From contig JADKDU010000004.1 in NCBI GenBank assembly GCA_016714495.1, positions 1-64,000 on the forward strand: a DNA stretch of 64,000 bases, in the 5' to 3' direction. This DNA comes from Hyphomonadaceae bacterium (GTDB lineage Bacteria > Pseudomonadota > Alphaproteobacteria > Caulobacterales > Hyphomonadaceae). Within the stretch, counting starts at the first letter, position 1. Each line of letters opens with the position of its first letter. Below the pieces are notes generated by a model, which did not search any database, was not told the DNA's origin, and was given only the letters and a program-made list of their open reading frames with translations. Shown here piece by piece: positions 43,412 through 52,905 of the stretch. A program made the translations under genes and the position numbers.

Positions 43412-44359
43412 TCAGCTTTCCCAGTCGTCATGATCATCAGGGATGTGGTCCATCGGCGTGGGTTGCGGCTCGCCGGGCAGCGGAATCCAGGCTGTTTCGT
43501 GCGGCGGCTGGGTGAACCATGTGCCGGTGAAGCCGCCGGCGATGGAAGCGCGCCAGTCCGCGGCGGCCTTGGCGAGGCGTTCCTTCGATGAGGCGACGAA
43601 GTTCCAGTCGAGGAATCTCGGGCCGTCGAGCGCGTCGCCACCGGCGAACATGACGCGTGTTCCGGCGGTGAGTTTTACAAGGCAGGGACGAGCGGCATTA
43701 AGCACCGCCATCTGGGCGTCGTTCAGTGTCGTCTCGCCAATGGTTGCAGAGCCGCTGACCACGTACAGACAGAGTTCCTCCGCTTCAGGCGCTTCGATCG
43801 TGGTGTCACGGTCTGCGGTCAAGACGAGCTGGCAGATGCCGCTTGGAAAGGCGACAGGCGACTTATGGTCGTAGGCGGAACCCGAGATCAGCACGCCTTT
43901 TGCGCCGCCCGCATCGATCTGCGGGAGCACGCTGGCGGGATAGTGCTGGAAGGTCGGCTCCTGCTCTTCATGCGACCGCGGGAGGGCGACCCAGGTCTGG
44001 ATCGCCTCGATGCGATGGCCGTTGGCGCGTTCCTCGGGCGGGGTGCGTTCGGAATGCACGATGCCGCGGCCGGCTGTCATCCAGTTGACCGCGCCGGGAC
44101 GGATCGTCTGCTGCGTGCCGAGGCTGTCGCGGTGATCAAGAGCCCCCTCGAACAGCCAGGTGACCGTTGCGAGCCCGATATGCGGATGCGAGCGCACGTC
44201 CATGCCCTTGCCCGGCGGCATCTCGGCGGGGCCAAGATGGTCAAAAAAGACGAACGGACCGACCTTCCGACGGGTCGGGAAGGGCAACAGGCGGCGCACG
44301 AAGAAGCCGCCCAGATCGCGCTGGCGGGGTTCGATGATCAGGTCAACGGCGTTAGGCAT
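43412..44359 (-). CDS. Pirin family protein
   Basis: Pirins are two-domain cupins; some bacterial ones have quercetinase activity, others act as redox regulators. The ATG at 44359 (MPNAVDLIIEPRQRDLGG) gives 315 residues. Metal ligands lie in RSHPHIGLATVTW and GRGIVHSERTPP; a C-terminal cupin follows (YDHKSPVAFPSGICQLVLTA). The family is clear, the substrate is not. It diverges from the hydrolase gene and has its own terminator. Confidence 0.93.
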   Translation of the reverse strand: MPNAVDLIIEPRQRDLGGFFVRRLLPFPTRRKVGPFVFFDHLGPAEMPPGKGMDVRSHPHIGLATVTWLFEGALDHRDSLGTQQTIRPGAVNWMTAGRGIVHSERTPPEERANGHRIEAIQTWVALPRSHEEQEPTFQHYPASVLPQIDAGGAKGVLISGSAYDHKSPVAFPSGICQLVLTADRDTTIEAPEAEELCLYVVSGSATIGETTLNDAQMAVLNAARPCLVKLTAGTRVMFAGGDALDGPRFLDWNFVASSKERLAKAAADWRASIAGGFTGTWFTQPPHETAWIPLPGEPQPTPMDHIPDDHDDWES

Positions 44360-44424
44360 GGGAACTTTTCCGATTGTGTGCGGAGGAGTATGGACGAGGC
44401 CGCCAGGATTGGGAAACTGGCCGG

Positions 44425-45558
44425 ATGATGGAGCTGGCACCCCCGGGCACAACATTCCTGCCATCGCGGTTGCGTGGGGGGATGCTTGGCCTCGTCATTC
44501 TGCTCGCGTCTGCCTGCGCCCCGTTGCAGCAGGGCGAGCTGAGATACGACGCCGAGCCGACGCCGGGTTTCTCGGATCACTGGTTCGTGTCGTTCGATGG
44601 CGCGCGGCTGGGGCTGGATATCTACGAACCGCATTTGGCGGTGGACGGGGCCGGGCCATGCGATGCGGGCAAGGGGCTTAATCTTTTCAACAGGGCTTCG
44701 ACCTGCGCCGCGGCTGCGGCGATCTATTCGCACGAGCCGGATGTTGTGATCATCGCTATCCACGGGATGAACGACTATGCGGGCGCGTTCAAATCCGCCG
44801 GGGCATGGTGGTCGGCGCATGGCGCGAAGGTCTACGCCTATGATCAGCGCGGCTTCGGGCGCTCCCCCAACTGGATGATCTGGCCGTCACACGATGTCAT
44901 GCGCAAGGATGTGGAAACGGCCGTTGCGCTGGCGCGTGAGCGGCATCCGGATGCGAAAATCGCCGTGGTCGGCGAGAGCATGGGCGCGGCGGTCGCCACC
45001 ACGGCTTTCGCGGATGATCCTGCAATCGATGCGGATGCGCTGATCCTGTCTGGGCCGGGCTTGCGCGGCTGGGGCGTGCTGCCCTGGTATTACAGTGCAA
45101 GCCTTTGGGTGAGTTCGCATGTGCGGCCTGACTGGGTGGTGGTGCCGCCGGAGGGCGTGCACATCGTGGCGACGGACAACACCGCCAAGCTGCGCGAGAT
45201 GTGGTTTGACCCTTTCGTGCAGAAGTCCAACCGGATCGACAGCGTCTTTGGCGTTGTCTCGATCATGGACGAGGCGGACCAGAAGATCGACCGGCTGCCC
45301 GCGCGAGTGCCGACGCTGATGCTGTACGGGGCCAAGGACGAGATCATTCCACCTGAGGGAATTGAGCGGGCGGCGCGGCGCATGCCCAGTCATGTGAAGA
45401 CGGCCTATTACACGAAAGGCTACCATATGCTGATGAACGACCTGCAGGCCGAGTCAGTCTGGAGCGACATCCTGGCGTTCATCCGGAAGCCAAATGATCC
45501 CTTGCCTTCGAACCCCCCGCCGATTCCCTTTCGGCGTGAAATCGCTGAAAATCGATGA
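44425..45558 (+). CDS. Alpha/beta hydrolase lipoprotein (monoglyceride-lipase-like)
   Basis: The 377-residue product begins with a probable lipoprotein signal (GGMLGLVILLASAC). The hydrolase domain has the oxyanion region IIAIHGMNDYAGAF, the nucleophile elbow VVGESMGAA with Ser, a likely Asp in LYGAKDEIIPPEG and His in TKGYHMLMNDL. It resembles serine aminopeptidase/lysophospholipase S33-type hydrolases. The start at 44425 is preferred because it precedes the signal peptide directly. Substrate unknown. Confidence 0.88.
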   Translation: MMELAPPGTTFLPSRLRGGMLGLVILLASACAPLQQGELRYDAEPTPGFSDHWFVSFDGARLGLDIYEPHLAVDGAGPCDAGKGLNLFNRASTCAAAAAIYSHEPDVVIIAIHGMNDYAGAFKSAGAWWSAHGAKVYAYDQRGFGRSPNWMIWPSHDVMRKDVETAVALARERHPDAKIAVVGESMGAAVATTAFADDPAIDADALILSGPGLRGWGVLPWYYSASLWVSSHVRPDWVVVPPEGVHIVATDNTAKLREMWFDPFVQKSNRIDSVFGVVSIMDEADQKIDRLPARVPTLMLYGAKDEIIPPEGIERAARRMPSHVKTAYYTKGYHMLMNDLQAESVWSDILAFIRKPNDPLPSNPPPIPFRREIAENR

Positions 45559-45645
45559 AATTGCACTGATCCGGATCGCCCGAAAATTAACCAAGATCAG
45601 GTAGGTTCGAAGACTGGGGTTCAGCGGTCGAGGACTACGCGCGGA

Positions 45646-46734
45646 ATGCTTGCGCAAGTGAAAAAGATGGCGGGTGGCGATGTCGCCGGGCGATTTGGCG
45701 CCTGGTGGAACGGTCGCGACTACGTGCCGCGAGCAGAAGGCGAGGCCGAGGCCGCAAAAGCGGAGGAACCCAAGGCCGCCGCGGCCAAGCCAGAAGCGAA
45801 ACCCGAAGAGAAGATTGAAACGCCTGCGCCGACCGCAGCGCTCGTCGTCGAGCCTGTGGCCGAGGTTGTCGAGCCGGTCGATGGCGGCGGCGTTCGCATC
45901 AAGGCCCTGGAGACGCTGTGGGGCGAGGGGCGCCTCGCGCCGGGCTTGCACGCCCTGGACACCAGAATGATCGACGCGGCGCTGGAACTCGCCGACAGGC
46001 CGGGCGATATCGGCTTTATCGGCGCAGATGGCGCACTGCTCAATGCGTTTGCGGCGCAATCCGATCGCAAGGCGCTGGCGACCGAATGGCGTACGGCGTG
46101 CGTTACACGTCTCAACGAGCTGGCGCCGTCGGCGACAGTGACGCGTGGCGAAGTCGATCGTCCGCGCGGGTTCCCGGATCACTCGCTGCAGGCCGTCGTG
46201 AGCGTCGAGGCGTTTGCGTATGCCGATCACAAGGCGGGTCTGGTTGGGCGAGTGTTCCGCGCGCTCGATGATAGTGGCCGCTGGGTGTTTCTCGACACCA
46301 CGCGACGGACCAAAAAGACGCCTGCCGAAGCTTTTGCATCGGCATGGGCTGAGCCTCTGCTCGCCACGGATGACGAGATCGAAGAACTGTTGAAGCTTAC
46401 GGGCTTCAAGTCGGTTCGCAAGGTCGCCGTGACTGAGCAGGTTCTGGCCGCTGCGAAGCAGGGCTACGCCAACCTGGCGCAGGTTCTGGAAAGCGCGTCG
46501 CAGAGCGGTTTCTCTGGCCGTGAAGGAGCGCTGTTCCTGCAGGAGCTGGCGTGGGAAGCGCAGAGCTGGCGCGCGCGTTCGCGAGCGATGGAAGGCGGCG
46601 CGCTGGAGATGAATCTCTGGATCGCCGACAAGACCGAACAGCTCGCGCCGCTTGAGTTATCTGCGGACATGCTCGCTATTGCTATCCAACCGGATGACGC
46701 TGGCGCAACAGATGCGCTATTCGACAAGACCTAG
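45646..46734 (+). CDS. Degenerate SAM-methyltransferase-like protein, unknown function
   Basis: The 362-residue product has an Ala/Glu/Pro/Lys-rich low-complexity linker (about 28-68), then a domain resembling a class I methyltransferase: ALELADRPGDIGFIGADGAL, DRPRGFPDHSLQAVVSVEAF, and LVGRVFRALDDSGRWVFLDT. The usual glycine-rich SAM motif is not clear, so activity is doubtful. No signal peptide. It stands between a hydrolase gene and an amino-acid dehydrogenase without obvious coupling. Confidence 0.6.
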   Translation: MLAQVKKMAGGDVAGRFGAWWNGRDYVPRAEGEAEAAKAEEPKAAAAKPEAKPEEKIETPAPTAALVVEPVAEVVEPVDGGGVRIKALETLWGEGRLAPGLHALDTRMIDAALELADRPGDIGFIGADGALLNAFAAQSDRKALATEWRTACVTRLNELAPSATVTRGEVDRPRGFPDHSLQAVVSVEAFAYADHKAGLVGRVFRALDDSGRWVFLDTTRRTKKTPAEAFASAWAEPLLATDDEIEELLKLTGFKSVRKVAVTEQVLAAAKQGYANLAQVLESASQSGFSGREGALFLQELAWEAQSWRARSRAMEGGALEMNLWIADKTEQLAPLELSADMLAIAIQPDDAGATDALFDKT

Positions 46735-46897
46735 TTTCCGGGCGTGCGCGCCCGCCTGAAACACGATCTTCCCATTTCGGTCTGCGAATAGCGCCGCATA
46801 CGCACGTTCATGCTCAGTTTCGCGGTTCAAACCACGGGGCGTTGGGAGTATATGCGCGCCCAAGCCGCGTCAGGCGGCGTGTGTTCGGAGCCTCCCC

Positions 46898-47935
46898 ATG
46901 TTCGACAAGCCCGCCTTCGCTGGCCACGAGAGTGCCCATCACTTCTATGACGCGAAGACCGGGCTTCGGGCGATCATCGTGATCCATTCGACGGCGCGCG
47001 GGCCTGCGGCTGGCGGATGCCGAATGTGGAATTATGCGACGGCAGACGACGCGTTCGTGGATGCGCTGCGTTTGTCGGAAGGCATGAGCTACAAGAACGC
47101 CATGGCCGACCTGCCGCTGGGCGGCGGCAAGGCGGTAATCTGGGGCAATTCGAAGGCCGACAAGACGCCGGAACTGTTCCGCGCGCTGGGCCGCGCGATC
47201 GCGACGCTAAATGGCGCGTACTGGTCAGCCGAAGATGTCGGCGTGTCGGTGCACGATATGGCGTATGCGGCTGAAGAGACGAAGTATGTCGCGGGCCTGC
47301 CAACAGGAAAGGCCGCAAGCGGCGATCCATCTCCCGTGACGGCGAAGGGCGTGTTCCTCGGCATCAAGGCGACAGCGTTGCGCGCCTTCGGCACGGATGA
47401 TCTCGATGGCAAGCATATCGCGGTGCAGGGCGTCGGGCATGTCGGCGCGTATGTGTGCGGGCATCTCGCGAAGGCTGGCGCTAGGCTCACGATCACGGAT
47501 GTTAACCCCGAGGCGCTGGCTGCTGTCGCCAAGGATACCGGCGCGAAGGTCGTGGCGCCGGACGAGATCTACGATATCGCCGCCGACATCTTCTCGCCGA
47601 ATGCGCTGGGCGCGATCATCAATCCAACGACACTGCCGCGCCTCAAGGTGAAGGTGATCGCCGGAGGGGCCAACAACCAGCTCGCCACGCCGGACATGGG
47701 AGAGAAGGTGGTCGAGAAAGGCATCCTTTACGCGCCGGATTACGTCATCAACGGCGGCGGCATCATAAACGTGGCGGCGGAGATTTCCGGCACGTACGAA
47801 CCGGCTTGGGTCGAAGGCAAGGTTCAGCGTCTGGTGCAGACGCTGGGCGAGGTTCTGGACCGGGCCAAGGCCGAGAATCGCCCCACCAACCGCGTCGCCG
47901 ACGAGATCGCCCGGCAAAGGATTCTCGCCGGATAG
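46898..47935 (+). CDS. Leu/Glu/Phe/Val-type amino-acid dehydrogenase
   Basis: This family deaminates an amino acid to its keto acid with NAD(P). The 345-residue product has the substrate-domain signature GGCRMWNYAT and YKNAMADLPLGGGK with the catalytic Lys, and the Rossmann motif IAVQGVGHVGAYVCGHLAKA. Length and the residues around DVGVSVHDMAY fit leucine/valine dehydrogenases better than glutamate dehydrogenases; I infer branched-chain amino-acid catabolism. It is monocistronic as far as can be seen. Confidence 0.93.
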   Translation: MFDKPAFAGHESAHHFYDAKTGLRAIIVIHSTARGPAAGGCRMWNYATADDAFVDALRLSEGMSYKNAMADLPLGGGKAVIWGNSKADKTPELFRALGRAIATLNGAYWSAEDVGVSVHDMAYAAEETKYVAGLPTGKAASGDPSPVTAKGVFLGIKATALRAFGTDDLDGKHIAVQGVGHVGAYVCGHLAKAGARLTITDVNPEALAAVAKDTGAKVVAPDEIYDIAADIFSPNALGAIINPTTLPRLKVKVIAGGANNQLATPDMGEKVVEKGILYAPDYVINGGGIINVAAEISGTYEPAWVEGKVQRLVQTLGEVLDRAKAENRPTNRVADEIARQRILAG

Positions 47936-48126
47936 TTGAATCTACGTGACGCTGTCATCGTGCGCTGATTTGTTGCGTTGCAGCGAGAGCGCAGTCAGGC
48001 ATCAATTGGCGTCTCTCTTGCTGAATGGGTGGTGGCGCCGCCCTGAAATACGGCAGGGTCGGTAATCTGTACGATCCAAGAAACGTTGAGAGCGGCGGCC
48101 AGTGGTGTTGGGACTTCGGGGGCTTC

Positions 48127-48405
48127 ATGTCTGAAGTCGTTGTGCAGATAAGCGCGGAAGAGACCCGGGATCCCTCCCGCCTCACGCACGCACTCGATGC
48201 TTTTGCGAAATGGGCCGCAGAAGCTGGGCTTTCTGCCGATTCCGGCGATGCGCCGGATATTATGATGATGACCGAATACACGGGCGGCGAGATGCGCCGG
48301 AAGCTGGTTTTCCAGCACCGCGACCATGCCGCGCGCTTCCTGGTTTTCTGGCGAACAGAGCGCCAGCGCTTCCGCATGCCGGACGCCACGCCCGCCACCA
48401 TCTGA
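48127..48405 (+). CDS. Hypothetical protein, 92 residues
   Basis: The ATG at 48127 (MSEVVVQISAEETRDPSRL) is preferred to one 34 codons upstream. The short acidic protein contains LTHALDAFAKWAAEAG and a C-terminal FRMPDATPATI. No signal peptide, no recognised family. Coding is supported by base composition and a clean frame. Confidence 0.5.
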   Translation: MSEVVVQISAEETRDPSRLTHALDAFAKWAAEAGLSADSGDAPDIMMMTEYTGGEMRRKLVFQHRDHAARFLVFWRTERQRFRMPDATPATI

Positions 48406-48685
48406 CCTGACCGCAGTTAATTGACCTGCCCCAAAACACGACAGCCGAGGGGCTGTGCATAACCTGCGGTGTGAGGCGAGTCGGTCACATTATGGTGCGG
48501 TGCACTCTCCGGTTTCCCTGGCGTGATCCTCACCGCCTGCACGGCTATTCCAGAACGAATAGCGTTGGAATGCACCGGGGAGGCGACTTGGCCTTGATCT
48601 TAGGTAACACGGCGCGAAGCGTTGCACGCGACGGGTCTTTGCGGGGCGCTCTGGCTCTTGGCGGGGGCCGTTATATAGAGGCGCC
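48406..48685. other. Intergenic region upstream of the glycine-oxidase-like gene
   Basis: About 280 bases with no supported gene. The right edge holds TATAGA (48674-48679), 7 bases ahead of the ATG at 48686; with a poor -35 (CTGGCT, 48651-48656) it could be a promoter giving a leaderless transcript. No thiamine riboswitch is seen. Confidence 0.4.
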
Positions 48686-49870
48686 ATGCCCGCGCAGCCC
48701 GTCATGAGGAATAACGGTTCTCTCCGCATCGCCGTTGTCGGCGGCGGGATTATCGGACTGAGCGCGGCGCTGGAGATGCGCGCGCGCGGCGCGGATGTGG
48801 CCGTCTATGAGAGCGGGATACAACTCGGCGCGGGCGTCACCGTGCGGGCGGCTGGCATGCTGGGGTCGGCGTTCGATTGGGCGCTCGAGGCGGATCAGCG
48901 GTCGCTGGCGGCGCTGGCCCGGCACGCTGGAATGCTGTGGCCCGACTTCGCGGCGCGCATCGAGCGGATGGGCGGCGGCGGGGTCGAGTTTTCGAAGGAA
49001 GGTGCAATCGTCGTCGCGCGCAGCGATGCCGAAATCGGGTGGCTGGAGACCCTGGCGGCGGCTTGCCAGGCACGAGACCTGCCCGTGCGGCGAATGTCTG
49101 CGGCAGACCTGAAGCGCGATGAGCCGGCGCTGACAGGCGGCGCCAAAGCTGCGCTGATGCTGCCGGAAGATCGACAGGTCGATGCGCAGATTGTTCTGCA
49201 GAGGTTGGGCGCGGCCCTGTCGCGTGCCGGGGTCGGCTTCAAGTATGGCCGCAAGGTCGAGCGCATCGTCGGCGGGCAGGTGTTCCAGATGCCGGACGGC
49301 GAAAGATTTGACCGCGTTGTGCTGGCGACCGGATCGGGTCCGCTTCCGGCATTTTTCGGGCCGCGCGGCGCGCCACTGGAGCATGGCTTGATAGAGATGA
49401 TTCCCGTGAAAGGACAGATGCTGGCGCTCGCGCCTGTTGGAGGCGGACCACAGCATGTGATCCACGCGCGCGACGTCTACATCGCGCCAAAATCGCGCTG
49501 GGTGCTAGTCGGCGCGACCAGCGAGCGCGGACGGGCGGATACCGAGGTCGAACCTGCCAGTGTCGCAGCGCTGAGAACGCGGGCGGCGGCGCTTGTGCCT
49601 GCACTGGCGGACGCGCCGGAGGTGACGGCCTGGGCTGGTGTTCGGCCCGGCACGCCGGATGACGCGCCAATGATCGGCCAAACGGCGATACCGGGCGTGT
49701 TCGCGGCGCTGGGACATTACCGTAACGGCGTGCTGTTCGCTCCAGCTACGGCGGAGCTTGTCGCGGACCAGGTGATTGACGGTAAAGTAAGTCCGCTTGC
49801 GGGTGCGTTCGATCCGCTCCGGTTTGACAAGCAGGCCGAGGCGGCGCACTCGGCCTTGCAAAGAGACTAA
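48686..49870 (+). CDS. FAD-dependent amine oxidase, glycine oxidase (ThiO)-like
   Basis: The 394-residue product has an N-terminal FAD-binding Rossmann motif RIAVVGGGIIGLSAALEM and DAO-family segments such as EHGLIEMIPVKGQMLAL, HVIHARDVYIAPKSRWVLVG and PGVFAALGHYRNGVLFAPA. ThiO makes the glycine imine used in thiazole synthesis, but no other thiamine gene is here, so a general D-amino-acid/glycine oxidase remains possible. It is followed 30 bases later by the acyl-CoA dehydrogenase gene. Confidence 0.85.
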   Translation: MPAQPVMRNNGSLRIAVVGGGIIGLSAALEMRARGADVAVYESGIQLGAGVTVRAAGMLGSAFDWALEADQRSLAALARHAGMLWPDFAARIERMGGGGVEFSKEGAIVVARSDAEIGWLETLAAACQARDLPVRRMSAADLKRDEPALTGGAKAALMLPEDRQVDAQIVLQRLGAALSRAGVGFKYGRKVERIVGGQVFQMPDGERFDRVVLATGSGPLPAFFGPRGAPLEHGLIEMIPVKGQMLALAPVGGGPQHVIHARDVYIAPKSRWVLVGATSERGRADTEVEPASVAALRTRAAALVPALADAPEVTAWAGVRPGTPDDAPMIGQTAIPGVFAALGHYRNGVLFAPATAELVADQVIDGKVSPLAGAFDPLRFDKQAEAAHSALQRD

Positions 49871-49900
49871 CCCGCCGAAGCGGGATTTCGGGAGAGACGC

Positions 49901-51067
49901 ATGCACAACATCGCGCCCATGACGGAAGATCAGCAGTCGATCCAGGACGCGGTCGCCGCGGTCTGCCGCGAGTTCAACGCTGAGTACTGGCGCAAGACGG
50001 ACGAGACCGGCAAATGGCCCGAAGAGTTCACCAAGGCGATGGCGGAGGGCGGCTGGCTTGGCATCGCCATGCCGGAAGAAGTGGGCGGCTCTGGCCTTGG
50101 CCTGAAGGAAGCGTCTATCATGATGCAGACAGTCGCGCGCTCGGGCGCCGGCTTCACGGGCTGCTCGTCGATCCACCTCAACATTTTCGGCGCGAAGCCG
50201 ATCGAGAAATTCGGCACGAGCGAGCAGAAGCAGGAATTCCTGCCGAAGATCATCTCGGGCCAGCAGAAGATGTGCTTTGGCGTGACGGAGCCGAACTCAG
50301 GCCTCGATACGTCTAGCCTGCAGACACGCGCCGAGCGCACGAATTCTGGCTACGTCATCAATGGTCGCAAGATCTGGACGACTGGCGCGCAGCGCGCCGA
50401 CAAGATCCTGCTGATCGCGCGCACCACGCCGCAGGACAAGGTCGCGAAGCCCTACATGGGCCTGTCTCTGTTTTATTGCGACATGAAGGGCATCGACGCG
50501 AAGCCGATCCCTAAAATGGGCCGCAGGGCCGTCGAGTGCAACATGCTGTATTTCGACAATGTCGAGATTCCCAAGGAAGCGCTGATCGGCGAAGAGGGGC
50601 AGGGATTCAAATACCTACTGCAGGGCCTGAACCCAGAGCGTGTGCTGTTCGCTGTCGAGGCCATCGGCCTCGGCTTTGCAGCGCTGGAGCGTGCAACGAT
50701 CTATGCCAAAGAGCGCGTCGTGTTCGGCCGTCCGATCGGCCAGAACCAGGGCGTGGCGCATCCGCTGGCCAAGTGCTGGGCGGAACTAAGCGCGGCGGAG
50801 CTGCTCGCCTACAAGGCGGCTGATCTTTACGACAAGGGGCTTGAGTGCGGTGCTGAAGCCAACGCTGCGAAGTATCTGGGCGCTGAATACGGCTTCAACG
50901 CCTGCGAGGCTGCTGTGCTCGCGCATGGCGGCATGGGCTACGCGAAGGAGTACGACGTCGAGCGTTACATGCGAGAAGCGATGATCGCGCGGATTGCGCC
51001 AGTCAGCCGCGAAATGATCCTGAATTACATCTCCGAACGCGTGCTAGGCCTGCCGAAGAGCTATTGA
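49901..51067 (+). CDS. Acyl-CoA dehydrogenase
   Basis: The 388-residue flavoenzyme catalyses alpha,beta-dehydrogenation of an acyl-CoA. Conserved features: LGIAMPEEVGGSGLGLKEAS, the FAD-loop MCFGVTEPNSGLDTSSLQT, GRKIWTTGAQRAD and the C-terminal AEYGFNACEAAVLAHGGMGY, then EYDVERYMREAMIARIAPVS. Chain-length specificity cannot be read. It forms a likely operon with the two SDR genes downstream, suggesting an acyl-chain or aromatic degradation step. Confidence 0.94.
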   Translation: MHNIAPMTEDQQSIQDAVAAVCREFNAEYWRKTDETGKWPEEFTKAMAEGGWLGIAMPEEVGGSGLGLKEASIMMQTVARSGAGFTGCSSIHLNIFGAKPIEKFGTSEQKQEFLPKIISGQQKMCFGVTEPNSGLDTSSLQTRAERTNSGYVINGRKIWTTGAQRADKILLIARTTPQDKVAKPYMGLSLFYCDMKGIDAKPIPKMGRRAVECNMLYFDNVEIPKEALIGEEGQGFKYLLQGLNPERVLFAVEAIGLGFAALERATIYAKERVVFGRPIGQNQGVAHPLAKCWAELSAAELLAYKAADLYDKGLECGAEANAAKYLGAEYGFNACEAAVLAHGGMGYAKEYDVERYMREAMIARIAPVSREMILNYISERVLGLPKSY

Positions 51068-51094
51068 TCAGCCCTTCCCTGAATCGGAGGCTGC

Positions 51095-51829
51095 ATGTCA
51101 TCCATTCTGATCACGGGCGCAGGCAGCGGCATTGGCCGCGCTACGGCAGTCGCTTTCGTGAACGCCGGCTGGGATGTTGCGCTTGTCGGGCGGCGTGGCG
51201 ACACGCTGGCTGAAACAGCGCGGATTTCCGGCGGCGGGCTGGTTGTCGCAGGCGACGTGACGAAGGCTGAGCAGGTCGAGGCGGCGTTCGCGAAGGCGGT
51301 CACGGCTTTCGGGCGGCTTGACGTCTTGTTCAACAATGCGGGACGGGCGTCAGGGCCGAAGACGATCGATGAAATGTCGCTCGATGATTGGCATGGCGTG
51401 CTCGATGTGAATTTGACGGGCGCGGCGCTGTGCGCGCGGGCCGCGTTTGCTCAGATGCGGAAGCAGTCGCCGCAGGGTGGACGGATCATCAATAACGGGT
51501 CGATTTCGGCGCATACGCCTCGGCCCGGATCGACACCTTACACCGTGACCAAGCATGCGATCACCGGACTGACCAAGTGCCTGTCGCTTGATGGGCGGCC
51601 CTTTGGCATTGCGTGCGGGCAGATCGATATCGGCAATGCGTTGACGGAAATGGTCGCGCCGATGACGACAGGCGTGCCGCAGGCGGATGGGCGGATCATG
51701 GTCGAACCGACCATGGATGTTGGTGATGTTGCGAGAGCGGTTCTGATGATGGCGGAGCTGCCTCTTGCTTCCAACGTGCAGTTCATGACCGTGATGGCGA
51801 CAAACATGCCGTTCATCGGCAGGGGCTAA
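51095..51829 (+). CDS. Short-chain dehydrogenase/reductase
   Basis: A classical SDR of 244 residues: cofactor loop ITGAGSGIGRAT at the N terminus, NNAGRASG, the active-site Ser in NGSISAHTPRPG and Tyr/Lys in YTVTKHAITGL. The basic residue after the first strand (VGRRGD) suggests NADPH preference. It starts 27 bases after the acyl-CoA dehydrogenase and 10 bases before the next SDR, so the three are probably one transcript. Substrate unknown. Confidence 0.94.
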   Translation: MSSILITGAGSGIGRATAVAFVNAGWDVALVGRRGDTLAETARISGGGLVVAGDVTKAEQVEAAFAKAVTAFGRLDVLFNNAGRASGPKTIDEMSLDDWHGVLDVNLTGAALCARAAFAQMRKQSPQGGRIINNGSISAHTPRPGSTPYTVTKHAITGLTKCLSLDGRPFGIACGQIDIGNALTEMVAPMTTGVPQADGRIMVEPTMDVGDVARAVLMMAELPLASNVQFMTVMATNMPFIGRG

Positions 51830-51839
51830 GGAGAAGCTC

Positions 51840-52616
51840 ATGGGACGTGTGTCAGGCAAGGTCGCGCTGGTGACGGGCGCTGCGAGCGGGATCGGACGGG
51901 CCTCTGCGGAGCTGCTGGCCCGCGAGGGCGCGGTCGTCGTGATTACTGACATTCAGGCGGACAAAGGTGTCGACGTCGCCGCAGGGATCGGCGAGGCCGG
52001 CGGCAAGGCGCAGTTTGCACGGCACGATGTGACGAGCGAAAGCGAGTGGGCGGAGATCGTTCGGCGGATCGACAAGGATTTTGGGCGGCTGGACATTCTG
52101 GTGAACAATGCCGGCATCGCTGTCGGGGGCATGGTGACTGATCTGTCGCTGGAGGATTTCCGGCGGCAGATGGCGGTGAACGTCGACAGCGTGTTTCTGG
52201 GCACGAAGACCTCCCTGCCGCTGATGCGCAAGCACGGCGGCGGGTCGATCGTGAACATCTCTTCGGTCGCGGGCCTTCGCGGCTCGGCGCGGTTGTCGGC
52301 CTATTGCGCTTCGAAAGGAGCAGTACGGCTTTTCACCAAGGCCGTCGCGCTGGAATGCGCTGCGATGAAGGACGGGATACGCGTGAACTCGGTTCACCCA
52401 GGCATCATCGACACGCCGATCTGGCATGGCGTGATGCCGGGGTCGAATGCGCCGCTGGATCTCGACGCCATGTCGGCCTTCCGGGTGCCCCTGGGCGTGA
52501 AGGGACAGCCGGCCGACATCGCGAACGCCGTGCTGTTCCTGGCGGCCAACGAGAGCCGCTACATGACGGGCGAGGAAGTCGTCGTCGATGGCGGCCTGAC
52601 GATCGGCTCAATCTAG
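51840..52616 (+). CDS. Short-chain dehydrogenase/reductase
   Basis: A second classical SDR, 258 residues, with VTGAASGIGRASAELL, an acidic Asp after strand 2 (ITDIQAD, favouring NAD), NNAGIAVGG, Ser in NISSVAGLRGS and YCASKGAVRLF. The C terminus SRYMTGEEVVVDGGLTIGSI is full-length. It closes the three-gene acyl-CoA dehydrogenase/SDR cluster; its stop is one base from that of a minus-strand gene. It is not a duplicate of the upstream SDR. Confidence 0.94.
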   Translation: MGRVSGKVALVTGAASGIGRASAELLAREGAVVVITDIQADKGVDVAAGIGEAGGKAQFARHDVTSESEWAEIVRRIDKDFGRLDILVNNAGIAVGGMVTDLSLEDFRRQMAVNVDSVFLGTKTSLPLMRKHGGGSIVNISSVAGLRGSARLSAYCASKGAVRLFTKAVALECAAMKDGIRVNSVHPGIIDTPIWHGVMPGSNAPLDLDAMSAFRVPLGVKGQPADIANAVLFLAANESRYMTGEEVVVDGGLTIGSI

Positions 52617-52617
52617 A

Positions 52618-52905
52618 TCACTGGCTGTTGCGCCATTTTTCCATCGAGGCGGAGATCGCGAAGGTCTCGCGGTATTTCGGAGAGTCCGACGGGCGCGGCG
52701 GCTTGGCGGCGGTAAGCGCCATGATCTCGGCTAGCTTGTTGTGCGCGGCGCCCGACTGGCCCGCGCCGATATAGGCATGGAGTTCGATCAGGGCGCTGGA
52801 AAGCAGGTCGTTGGCGCGGATGATGAAATAGGGCTCGTCGTCGGCGAGCTTTGTGTAGGGGTCGTATTTTGACGGGTTGGCCTTGGAGCCGACTGGGGCA
52901 GTCAT
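52618..52905 (-). CDS. Hypothetical protein, 95 residues
   Basis: The product starts MTAPVGSKANPSKYDPYTKL and ends SMEKWRNSQ; it is helical, soluble and Ala/Lys-rich (IIRANDLLSSALIELHAYIG). It has no recognised family. The gene converges with the second SDR. Confidence 0.6.
   Translation of the reverse strand: MTAPVGSKANPSKYDPYTKLADDEPYFIIRANDLLSSALIELHAYIGAGQSGAAHNKLAEIMALTAAKPPRPSDSPKYRETFAISASMEKWRNSQ

Noticed and set aside
48406..48685. A thiamine (TPP) riboswitch before the ThiO-like gene
   Set aside because: None of the conserved TPP-riboswitch segments can be seen.
51095..52616. The two adjacent SDR genes as a tandem duplication
   Set aside because: They differ in cofactor loop, length and C terminus; shared features are those of the whole superfamily.
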